NCBI GenBank assembly: GCA_021768485.1
Contig: JAIZVZ010000006.1
Location: forward strand, 1 to 64,000
Length of the DNA: 64,000 bases
Direction of reading: 5' to 3'
DNA from: Oxalobacteraceae bacterium
Lineage (GTDB): Bacteria; Pseudomonadota; Gammaproteobacteria; Burkholderiales; Burkholderiaceae_D
The notes under the pieces are model-generated. The model searched no databases. It was given only the letters and a program-made list of their open reading frames with translations, and was not told the DNA's origin. The position numbers were made by a program, and so were the translations under genes. Below are positions 45,319 to 52,860 of this stretch, one piece after another (within the stretch, counting starts at the first letter, position 1; each line of letters starts with the position of its first letter).

Positions 45319-47883
45319 ATGGCGATGGAAAATGATTTGACCGTGGTGGCGACGGCAGCTCCAGTCTCGGGATCTGCGCCATTAAGTGATGGGCCCAATC
45401 ATGCTGTTTTAACATCGCTTCAAGACACAATTGTGGCGCTGCAAACGATGCTCGACGCCAGCGATGCCTGCATCTATACCAAAGATGCGGCTGGCCGCTA
45501 TACCTATGTCAACCGCGCCATGCGCGCACTGCTCGGTGGCAAGCCCGACCTCGACCTCATGGCCGACGCCACCGGCTTTCCGGCGCCGGCCGTGGCGGCC
45601 CGCTTGCGCCATGACGAGCGCCGTGCGCTCGAGGATGGTTTGGTGCTCGAACATGAAGCATGCGATCTGGCGCTGGGCGGCGCGGCGGCCGACGACAGGA
45701 TTTATCGGGCAGTCACGCAACCGCTGCGCGACCGCCACGACCAGATCAGCGGTGTCGGCGCGATCATCACCGACATTACCGCTTACCGCCACGCCGACGC
45801 GGCGCTGGCCGACAATGCCGTCATGACCCGTGCGCTGCTTGACGCCATCGCCGATCAGGTTGCGGTACTCGACGCAGGCGGCGCCATTACGGCCGTGAAT
45901 GCCGCCTGGCGTCATTTCCGCCGCGATCATGACGGCGATACCGTGCTGCCGGCTGTGCCGCTCGAGGTCGGCGCCAATTATCTCGAATTATTTCACTGCA
46001 TTTCCGGCGTGGCCGCACCGCGCTCGATCGTCATGTGCGAAGGCATACAAAGCGTGCTGCAAGGCGTGCTGCCTCTGTATCAGGTCGAATATGCGCGCCA
46101 GTTCGCCGGCGAGCAGCGCTGGTTTTGCATGACCGTCTCTCCGATCGACGGCGGCCGCTCGGGCGCCATCGTCATCCATGCCAATATCACCGAACGCAAG
46201 CAGGCCGACGCCGATCGCCGTATTGCCGCGACCGCATTCCAGTCGCAGGAAGGCATCATCATTACCGATGCCGAGCGCGTGATTTTGCAGGTCAACCAGG
46301 CATTTACCACGATTACCGGCTATAGCAGCGAGGATGTGGTCGGCAAGCGGCCCAATCTGCTCAAGTCCGGGCGCCACGACGCCGCCTTTTATGCGGCGAT
46401 GGAAGACAGTATTGTCAATATGGGAAGCTGGGTCGGCGAAGTCTGGAACCGGCGCAAAAACGGCGAAATCTATCCGCAGCACCTGAGCGTGACGGCCGTG
46501 CGCGATCAGGATGGCGCGGTGGTCAATTATGTGGCGGCCCTGTCCGACATTACGGTGAGCAAGGCGGCCACCGACGAGATCGCCAGCCTGGCGTTTTACG
46601 ATCCGCTGACGCGCTTGCCGAACCGGCGCTTGCTGCTCGATCGCCTCAAGCATGCGGTGGCCGGACTGGCGCGCGATGGCAGGGTCGGCGCGGTGATGTT
46701 CATCGACCTTGATAATTTCAAGATCCTCAACGACACGCTAGGTCATCACATCGGCGATCTGTTATTGCAGCAGGCCGCACAGCGTTTGCTGCACTGCATC
46801 CGCGAAGGCGATACCGTGGCCCGTCTGGGCGGCGATGAGTTCGTGGTACTGCTCGAGAGTTTGGGCAGCAATGTGGCCGAAGCGGTGGCGCAGACGGAAG
46901 CGATTGCCCATAAAATCCTGGCCACCTTGCATAACTCGTACATGCTCAATCAGCATCACTGCTTCAGTTCCGCCAGTATCGGCGTGACCCTGTTCCACGA
47001 TGTCGAGCAGACGCCCAATGATTTGCTCAAGCAGGCCGACCTGGCCATGTATCAGGCCAAGACGCATGGCCGTAATGCCCTGCGTTTCTTCGACCAGAAA
47101 ATGCAAGACAATGTCAACGCCCGCGCCGGTCTTGAGGAAGCCTTGCGTATCGCGCTCAATGAAGAGCAATTCCAGCTGTATTACCAGATTCAGGTGGACA
47201 ACGACGGCTGCCCGATCGGGGCCGAAGCCCTGATCCGCTGGCGCAAGCCGGGCGCGGCCCTGATGACACCCGATAAATTCATTCACGTGGCCGAAGAGTC
47301 GGGACTGATTTTGCTGATCGGGCAATGGGTGCTCGATGCCGCGTGCGCCCAGTTGCGGCTCTGGCAGGGCGATCCGCGTACGCGCAACCTCGTTTTGGCG
47401 GTCAATGTCAGTGCCAAGCAATTGCGCCAAACCGACTTTGTGGCCCAGGTCCGGGCCACCGTGCAGCGCCACGCGATCGAGCCTTCGCGCCTGAAGCTGG
47501 AACTGACGGAAAGCATTTTGCTCGACCATGTCGAAGACACGATCGCAATGATGAACGAGCTGAAAAACATCGGCGTCAAATTTTCGCTCGACGACTTCGG
47601 TACCGGTTATTCATCGCTGCAATACCTGAAGCGCCTGCCGCTGGCGCAACTGAAGATCGATCAATCGTTTGTGCGCGATTTGGCAACCGACAACAGCGAC
47701 CGCGCCATCGTCCATACCATTATCGCGATGGCCAGGACGCTCAACCTCGATGTCATTGCCGAAGGTGTCGAAACGGCGCTGCAGCGGCAGATCTTGTGCG
47801 AGAAAGGCTGCCTCCATTATCAGGGCTATTTATATAGCCGGCCGGTGCCGCTGGCCACCTTCGAGAACTTGCTGTCCGATTGA
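45319..47883 (+). CDS. PAS-PAS-PAS-GGDEF-EAL cyclic-di-GMP signalling protein
   Basis: The 854-residue cytoplasmic protein has three PAS-like regions (~30-150, ~170-290, ~300-420), a GGDEF domain (GGDEF at 504-508 with an RxxD site, REGD, upstream) and an EAL domain (EAL at 636-638; ELTES; DDFGTGYSSLQYL; KIDQSFV; AEGVET). Both active sites look intact, so net activity cannot be read from sequence. No membrane helix is seen. It is preceded by an AT-rich divergent promoter region and stands alone. A second ATG two codons in (MENDL) is possible. Confidence 0.92.
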   Translation: MAMENDLTVVATAAPVSGSAPLSDGPNHAVLTSLQDTIVALQTMLDASDACIYTKDAAGRYTYVNRAMRALLGGKPDLDLMADATGFPAPAVAARLRHDERRALEDGLVLEHEACDLALGGAAADDRIYRAVTQPLRDRHDQISGVGAIITDITAYRHADAALADNAVMTRALLDAIADQVAVLDAGGAITAVNAAWRHFRRDHDGDTVLPAVPLEVGANYLELFHCISGVAAPRSIVMCEGIQSVLQGVLPLYQVEYARQFAGEQRWFCMTVSPIDGGRSGAIVIHANITERKQADADRRIAATAFQSQEGIIITDAERVILQVNQAFTTITGYSSEDVVGKRPNLLKSGRHDAAFYAAMEDSIVNMGSWVGEVWNRRKNGEIYPQHLSVTAVRDQDGAVVNYVAALSDITVSKAATDEIASLAFYDPLTRLPNRRLLLDRLKHAVAGLARDGRVGAVMFIDLDNFKILNDTLGHHIGDLLLQQAAQRLLHCIREGDTVARLGGDEFVVLLESLGSNVAEAVAQTEAIAHKILATLHNSYMLNQHHCFSSASIGVTLFHDVEQTPNDLLKQADLAMYQAKTHGRNALRFFDQKMQDNVNARAGLEEALRIALNEEQFQLYYQIQVDNDGCPIGAEALIRWRKPGAALMTPDKFIHVAEESGLILLIGQWVLDAACAQLRLWQGDPRTRNLVLAVNVSAKQLRQTDFVAQVRATVQRHAIEPSRLKLELTESILLDHVEDTIAMMNELKNIGVKFSLDDFGTGYSSLQYLKRLPLAQLKIDQSFVRDLATDNSDRAIVHTIIAMARTLNLDVIAEGVETALQRQILCEKGCLHYQGYLYSRPVPLATFENLLSD

Positions 47884-47963
47884 TGGCGTCGGGCCGTCTG
47901 CGCGCAGCCAGAGTGGCGGCGCGCAACGGCGCCGCCTCCCCGGCAAGCATGGCTGCACGCCGC

Positions 47964-49940
47964 CTAGCCGGCTGGCGGCCGCGCGCCCCCGCCGAACGAA
48001 CCGAGGCTAGACATGAAGGCGCTGCGCACGATTTCCTCGAGTTGCGCCTGTGTGATTTGCCCGGCCGGAACTGCGCCCTGGATATGGGTGTCGGCGTCGG
48101 CAAAGCCCGACATCGGGCCGCTGCTGACCCTGGGCAGGCCGGCGCCGGCTTGTTGCGGCGGCAGGCCGACCGGTGCCGCCGCCTGGGCCACGATCTGGAA
48201 CAGGCGGTCGACGCGCTGGGCGCTGCGGATGGCCGGCTTGCCGGCAAATTCGGGATGGTGGGCCAGCACCATCGCCAGCAGGCCGGTGATGGCCGGCGCC
48301 GCCATCGAGGTCCCGTCCCAGGCCGCATAGCCGCCGCCGGGCACGCTGCTGATGATGGCGACGCCGGGCGCGCAAAAGCTGACCTGGGCGCCCGTACACG
48401 AAAATTTGGCGGGAAACAGGCCGCCGCTGCCGACCACGCCCGGTGACAATGTCTGCGCATGGTAGGTGTTGTCCGGGTATTCGCCTTGCTCGCCGATGGC
48501 CGTGATGCAAAATACGCCGGGTATATTGGCCGGAAATTGAATCGGTCCGCTCGAGTTGCCCGCGGCGACGACCACCGCCACGCCGGCCTGGCGCGCCGTC
48601 TCGACGACTTGCTGGATTGCTTCCGACGTCTGGTCGCCGCCGAGGCTGCAATTGACGACATCGATTTGATTGTCGATGCAGTAATGCAGCGCTGCCGCCA
48701 GATTGTTAAAGGCGCCGCCCGGAAATAATTTGAGCGAATGCACCTCGGCCTGCGGCACGAAGCCGCGGATATGGCCGTTACTGCCGTTGCCGGCGATGAC
48801 GCCGGCGCAGTGCGTGCCATGCGACATGGTATCGGTGCTCCAGCTTTGCTGGTTCGGCAAGTGCTCGTCATCGAGATTGGTATAGTCGCGTCCGATGCGC
48901 ACATGGCTCAGTGCCGGATGGGTATTGTCGCAGCCGCTATCGATGATGGCGACCTTGACGCCATGACCGGTGGCTTGCCCTATGCTGACCTTGTCGAGCC
49001 CCATCAGGCGCTGTCCCCAGCCGCAAAAGCCGCCCGCGCCATCGACCGGGTCGACGAAGCGTGCCGGCGCAAAATCGGACAGCTTTTTCAGGATCACGCT
49101 ATTGACGCCATCTTGCTGCAGGGCCGGCCGCGATGCAAAAAATTCCCAGCAGTTGGCAAACGGCTTGACGTAGATGGCAATGATATCGTTGATATAGCCG
49201 CTGTTGACCGTGATGCTGGCATTGCCGCCCTCGTCGGTGATGCCGATCGCTTCGCCGCCGGCATTGGTATAGAGGCAGATATGGGTTTGGCGCAGCGGAC
49301 TGCCGCCCGTATCCTCGACATGAAATTGCAGCGTGGTGCTGTTCATCATCACGTTCAGCGGACGCACGCCGATGCTGCCGAGTCCGGCCGGCCGCTGCAC
49401 GCCCAAATGCGCCAACAGATAGTCGCGTTCGATGATCAGGCCCGGATGCGCCAGCCCGGCCAGGAATTGATTGTCTTCGGCCTTGGTGCGCACCACCAGA
49501 ATGTCGCTGCTCACACCCATGCCGGCGCTGAGCACCGACACCGCGCTTGGCTGGATGCGCCGGACCACTTTGACGTTGGGCATCGACTGCAGTGCTTCCT
49601 GGATGCGCCCCATGTCGGGGCCGCTCTGGGCGCCGAACGGGCCGGCGGCCAGCGTCGACAAGCCGGCGCTGCGGCGCGGCGTGATCATGTATTGAACCTC
49701 GCGTTCGCCGAGGCCGTGATCGCTGTCGGCCCTGGCTGTGCTGGCCCTGGCGGCCGCCCCCGGGCGGGGGCTGGCGGCGGTCGCGCTGCCCGCCGAGTTG
49801 GCGGCCGAGTTGGTTTGACTGTTGCTGCCGGCGGCGGCGCTGTCGGCAGTCGGCCTGCCGGCCGCATCTTCGCCAGCTGCCGGGCCGGGAGCGGCGCTTT
49901 TGCGTCCTCCCTTGCTTTGATCTTTATCGATGTCGGACAT
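47964..49940 (-). CDS. Subtilisin-like (S8) serine peptidase without signal peptide
   Basis: The 658-residue protein begins MSDIDKDQSKGGRKSAAPGP. Residues ~1-78 are low-complexity Ala/Ser/Gly-rich and hydrophilic, with no signal peptide. Residues ~80-175 resemble an I9-type propeptide (VQYMITPRR; NVKVVRRI; SDILVVRTK). Residues ~190-285 look like a small beta-sandwich. The catalytic domain (~315-600) has Asp334 (IIDSGCD), His374 (SHGTHCAG) and Ser545 (GTSMAAP), with oxyanion Asn in VVAAGNSSGP. A C-terminal tail (~600-658) is Gly/Ala-rich. AAGG eight bases before the ATG supports the start. Third gene of a minus-strand unit with the I9-like and repeat proteins; location in the cell is unknown. 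Confidence 0.88.
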   Translation of the reverse strand: MSDIDKDQSKGGRKSAAPGPAAGEDAAGRPTADSAAAGSNSQTNSAANSAGSATAASPRPGAAARASTARADSDHGLGEREVQYMITPRRSAGLSTLAAGPFGAQSGPDMGRIQEALQSMPNVKVVRRIQPSAVSVLSAGMGVSSDILVVRTKAEDNQFLAGLAHPGLIIERDYLLAHLGVQRPAGLGSIGVRPLNVMMNSTTLQFHVEDTGGSPLRQTHICLYTNAGGEAIGITDEGGNASITVNSGYINDIIAIYVKPFANCWEFFASRPALQQDGVNSVILKKLSDFAPARFVDPVDGAGGFCGWGQRLMGLDKVSIGQATGHGVKVAIIDSGCDNTHPALSHVRIGRDYTNLDDEHLPNQQSWSTDTMSHGTHCAGVIAGNGSNGHIRGFVPQAEVHSLKLFPGGAFNNLAAALHYCIDNQIDVVNCSLGGDQTSEAIQQVVETARQAGVAVVVAAGNSSGPIQFPANIPGVFCITAIGEQGEYPDNTYHAQTLSPGVVGSGGLFPAKFSCTGAQVSFCAPGVAIISSVPGGGYAAWDGTSMAAPAITGLLAMVLAHHPEFAGKPAIRSAQRVDRLFQIVAQAAAPVGLPPQQAGAGLPRVSSGPMSGFADADTHIQGAVPAGQITQAQLEEIVRSAFMSSLGSFGGGARPPAG

Positions 49941-50014
49941 GACGGTACCTTTCAAATATGACAAGCGATTGCGCCGCGGCCGGCGCGCAAGCCGGCCGCG
50001 GCGGCCAGGCCGGC

Positions 50015-50257
50015 TTACAGTTGTTGCAGTCCTGCGTTGGGATCGACCATATAGCGGCTGCTCAATATCGACTGCACGCGTCCGACCTGATCGGATGGCA
50101 GTTCGATGACCACCGCCTGCGCGCCCGGATCGTTGTATTTCCAGCTGACGCCATCGATGCCTTGCAAGGCGTGCATGACGTCAGCTTGAACCTTGCCCAA
50201 ATCCTGACGGGCGGCGAGATCGCGCGAGGTGACGATGAACTCGAGAGGCTTGCTCAT
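50015..50257 (-). CDS. Free-standing I9 propeptide-like protein, probable S8 peptidase inhibitor or chaperone
   Basis: The 80-residue protein begins MSKPLEFIVTSRDLAARQDL and fits the beta-alpha-beta-beta-alpha-beta order of subtilisin propeptides: strand EFIVTSR, helix GKVQADVMHALQGI, strand VSWKYND, strand AVVIELPS, helix QVGRVQSIL, and final strand YMVDPNA where I9 domains have a YVEPD-like end. AGGAG lies eight bases before the ATG. The S8 peptidase gene starts 74 bp downstream on the same strand, and the peptidase has its own similar N-domain. Inhibitor, intermolecular chaperone or immunity-type roles are inference from fold and position; the fold call is by eye. Confidence 0.72.
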   Translation of the reverse strand: MSKPLEFIVTSRDLAARQDLGKVQADVMHALQGIDGVSWKYNDPGAQAVVIELPSDQVGRVQSILSSRYMVDPNAGLQQL

Positions 50258-50289
50258 GTTGAAGATCTCCTGATAGTGGCCTGCAATGG

Positions 50290-50326
50290 AAAAAAAGGAG
50301 GCGGCGGACCGGCGCCCGCCGCCTCC
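50290..50326 (-). terminator. Strong intrinsic terminator inside the protease gene unit
   Basis: Read on the minus strand, GGAGGCGGCGG and CCGCCGCCTCC form an 11 bp perfect GC stem with an 8-base loop, followed at once by seven T. It lies between the repeat-protein gene and the I9-like gene, in the right orientation to end the repeat-protein transcript. It could make the downstream two genes depend on read-through or a separate promoter. Confidence 0.9.
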
Positions 50327-50364
50327 CGGGCGCGGCTGCGTGAAGGTGTCTGATCGCCTCTTTG

Positions 50365-51729
50365 CTAATGAACAGTCACTTGCGAGCCTTGCTGACTACC
50401 GAGCGTCTGGTTCAGTATGGTGCCGACGATGGCCGGCAGTTGCGGCGCCAGGATGTTGGCCAGGTTTTGCGCCAGGCCGCGCAGATCGATGGCTTGCGGC
50501 GCGAATGCGCCCTGCTGCTGATTGCCCTGTTGTCCACTCCATTGCTGTGCGCCTTGCTGTATTCCTTGTTGCGCACCTTGCTGCGCACCTTGTTGCCCCC
50601 CCACTTGCGGCGTGTTCTCGAATATCGACAGGCCGGCGCCGCCGAACGGGGTATTGACGCCGAAATTGAACAGGCCTTGCGGGGCGACGCCGGCGCTGCC
50701 CTGGCGGGCGATTTGCTGCAGCTGCGGATCCGCCGACAGCAGTTGCGTCAGCAGGCCCGGCAGCGCCTGGGCGGCGCGCTGCGCCACCGATCTGAAGATG
50801 TGGCCGATATCGAAGCCCTGCGGCGCCAGCGCGCCGGCCTGCTGGTTTTGCTGAGCTTGCTGACCCGGCCATTGCTGGGCTATCTGCTGGCCGCCCAGTT
50901 GCGGCGTATTGCCGAACATCGACAGGCCGGCGCCGCCGAACGGGGTGTTGACGCCGAAATTGAACAAGCCTTGCGGATTGACGCCACCCTGCTGGGCCAG
51001 TTGCTGGACTTGCGGGTCGGCCGACAGCAACTGCGTCAACAGCCCCGGCAAGGCCTGGGCCGCGCGCTGCGCTACCGAGCGGAAGATGGAGCCCAGATCC
51101 AGGCCTTGTGCCGCGACGCCGGGTGTATTGCCCAGTGTCGACAGTCCGCCTTGCTGCGCGACTTGCTGCTGGATCTGCGGATTGGCCGACAGCAGGCCCA
51201 TCAGCAGGCCTGGCAGCGCTTGCGCGGCGCCCTGGGCAACCGTGTTGATGATGCTGCCGAAGTCGAAGCCTTGCGGTGCCACACCGCCTTGTTGCTGGGC
51301 CCAGTTTTGTTGGCCCGCGTATGCCTGTGTTCCCTGCGGCTGTGCGCCCAGCTGCGGCGTATTGCCGAACATTGACAGGCCGGCGCCGCCGAACGGCGTC
51401 TTGAGTCCGAAATTGAACAGGCTTTGCGGATTGACGCCGCCTTGCTGGGCGAGCTGTTGCTGAATCTGCGGATCGGACGACAGCAATCCCATCAGCAGCC
51501 CCGGCAAGGCCTGGGCCGCGCCCTGCGCGACGGTGCTGAGGATGCTGCCGAAATCAAACCCTTGCGGTGCGACACCTTGATGCGCGCCTTGATTGATGCC
51601 TTGATTGACGCCCTGGTTAAAATAGGCGCCGTTGGCCTGTCCCTGATACTGTGCCGGATATTGCGTTTGAGAGAAGGGATTGGCCTGTCCCTGATTTTGT
51701 CCTTGTCCTTGCGTTTGTGAGGCTAACAT
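50365..51729 (-). CDS. Glutamine-rich modular repeat protein
   Basis: No family is recognised. The 454-residue protein has no cysteine or signal peptide and opens with a Gln/Gly-rich tail (~1-52). A helical module (APQGFDFGSI, VAQGAAQALPGLL, DPQ) occurs at ~54-88, 151-185, 207-241 and 302-336, with a degenerate fifth at ~410-440. A second module (NPQSLFNFG, TPFGGAGLSMFGNTPQLG) follows at ~100-128, 251-279 and 350-378; after helical copy two only a stub (GLSTLGNTPG) remains. Gln-rich linkers separate them. AGGAG precedes the ATG. It heads the unit with the I9-like and S8 genes. Structural polymer, peptidase substrate or secreted matrix protein are all possible. Confidence 0.75.
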   Translation of the reverse strand: MLASQTQGQGQNQGQANPFSQTQYPAQYQGQANGAYFNQGVNQGINQGAHQGVAPQGFDFGSILSTVAQGAAQALPGLLMGLLSSDPQIQQQLAQQGGVNPQSLFNFGLKTPFGGAGLSMFGNTPQLGAQPQGTQAYAGQQNWAQQQGGVAPQGFDFGSIINTVAQGAAQALPGLLMGLLSANPQIQQQVAQQGGLSTLGNTPGVAAQGLDLGSIFRSVAQRAAQALPGLLTQLLSADPQVQQLAQQGGVNPQGLFNFGVNTPFGGAGLSMFGNTPQLGGQQIAQQWPGQQAQQNQQAGALAPQGFDIGHIFRSVAQRAAQALPGLLTQLLSADPQLQQIARQGSAGVAPQGLFNFGVNTPFGGAGLSIFENTPQVGGQQGAQQGAQQGIQQGAQQWSGQQGNQQQGAFAPQAIDLRGLAQNLANILAPQLPAIVGTILNQTLGSQQGSQVTVH

Positions 51730-51860
51730 GGGCGATCTCCTAAATTGGTTAGATAAAAATTTTCTTAAGTCTTGGATATCCTTTCAACGTACGACAAAAT
51801 ACGCATGCCTATGCATCGCACGACCTGAGACATAAAGACAGTACCGATGTGTGCAAGTCA

Positions 51861-51920
51861 CATGGGCCCTTACATAGGCCCTCAAATAGGCCCTCAAATA
51901 GACCCTCACATAGGCCATCC
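51861..51920. repeat. 12 bp minisatellite, five units
   Basis: Five degenerate 12 bp units start CATGGGCCCTTA, then CATAGGCCCTCA, AATAGGCCCTCA, AATAGACCCTCA and CATAGGCCATCC. They lie 130 bp upstream of the repeat-protein start, in what should be its promoter or leader. Short open frames across them on the minus strand are products of the repeat and not genes. Confidence 0.9.
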
Positions 51921-51969
51921 ATGCGCCACCGATCAGACGTCTCCGACGCAGTCGAGGCGATGCACGGCA

Positions 51970-52047
51970 GATGCGAACACAGGATGCAAACACATGATGC
52001 AAACACATGATGCAAACACATGATGCAAACACAGGATGCGAACACAT
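51970..52047. repeat. 13 bp minisatellite, six units
   Basis: Six 13 bp units run head to tail: GATGCGAACACAG, three GATGCAAACACAT, GATGCAAACACAG and GATGCGAACACAT. The outer units differ from the inner ones in a nearly symmetric way. It sits 50 bp from the 12 bp array and upstream of the repeat-protein operon. It may be a set of protein-binding sites or a simple slippage product. Confidence 0.95.
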
Positions 52048-52228
52048 GCACTGCGTGCGAAATGAAAAGCGGCGGAAAAAAAGCGGAAAACAGCAGAAAG
52101 ACTGCAAGCCCAACAAGGTCAAGTCAGCATTTTTGCGGGTGTGGCAACACGGCTCGCCTGCCTAGCTCCTCGCGTTCCCATCATCGATGGTCCTGTGGCA
52201 GGCGACCGCCGTCATCAGACGACGTCGG

Positions 52229-52324
52229 CTACCACGCGCTACCGGCTGTCTGATGCGAGCCATTCGCCACAAGGGACTGACCGTTGATGAATGCGCGACG
52301 CTGAATCGTTCCGCCAAATTTCAT
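52229..52324 (-). CDS. Possible small protein, 31 residues
   Basis: An ATG at 52324 preceded by a full AGGAGG four bases upstream opens a 31-codon frame (MKFGGTIQRRAFINGQSLVA, then NGSHQTAGSAW). It lies upstream of the two minisatellites and the repeat-protein operon, in the same orientation. It may be a leader peptide, a small protein or chance. No family is recognised. The rest of the spacer to 52635 shows no gene; the part upstream of this ORF (52345-52390) is AT-rich enough to hold a promoter. Confidence 0.35.
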   Translation of the reverse strand: MKFGGTIQRRAFINGQSLVANGSHQTAGSAW

Positions 52325-52635
52325 CTCGCCTCCTGTGACAGCCGCCCCGGTTTTAAGTTGCAGTTTTTAAAAGCAAAAATGCAAATCATTGATCGCAAGT
52401 CCGTCCGCGTAAGCAGCGTGCGACGTCATCTGCATTGACGATATTTTTATTCTGTTGTGCGGCGGGCAGCGTCGTCATCCAAATCGAAAAATGAGGTATG
52501 GCTTCCTGCGCCGCTTGCGTAGCGACGACCATGGGCATGGCTTGTGCAGCGCAATAAATGCACTGCGCAGAATTGTGCTTGCTGCGATATGCCGGGCCGA
52601 ATGTGGGCCGGCGGCGCAGGCCAGGGCCGGCTGGC

Positions 52636-52860
52636 TTAGCGGCGCTCGGCGGCCGCGGCGCGCGCTTGCAGCGCAAGCCAGATGCGGCGCTTGTGCTCTT
52701 CGCTGGCGCCGCGCCATTGCGCGATTTCATCAAGCGTGCGCCAGCAGCCAGTGCAATAAGTGCCGCCGGCATCGATGCGGCAGAGCTTGATGCACGGCGA
52801 TGGCAGCGCTGCGGTGGCCGTGTGCGGATCGAAATTACGCAGTGCGGCGGCGTCAGACAT
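52636..52860 (-). CDS. DUF1289 protein
   Basis: The 74-residue protein carries the DUF1289 pattern SPCIKLCRIDAGGTYCTGCWRT followed by LDEIAQW, with four cysteines suggesting metal binding. Function of the family is unknown. Its ATG lies within the last codons of mvaB, overlapping by 8 bp, so it is translationally coupled to the leucine-degradation genes. It is the last gene of that unit. Confidence 0.88.
   Translation of the reverse strand: MSDAAALRNFDPHTATAALPSPCIKLCRIDAGGTYCTGCWRTLDEIAQWRGASEEHKRRIWLALQARAAAAERR

Noticed and set aside
47964-49940. S8 peptidase considered as a cyanobactin/RiPP-maturing protease with the small ORF as precursor
   Set aside because: No cyclodehydratase, transporter or recognisable core/recognition sequences accompany it, so the idea has no support beyond adjacency.
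51784-52122. Cys- and His-rich minus-strand frames near 52 kb
   Set aside because: They are direct translations of the 12 bp and 13 bp minisatellites, giving periodic peptides in several frames, so they are repeat products.
52325-52635. Search for a riboswitch or degraded gene upstream of the small ORF
   Set aside because: No conserved riboswitch core or interrupted reading frame of a known family could be recognised by eye.
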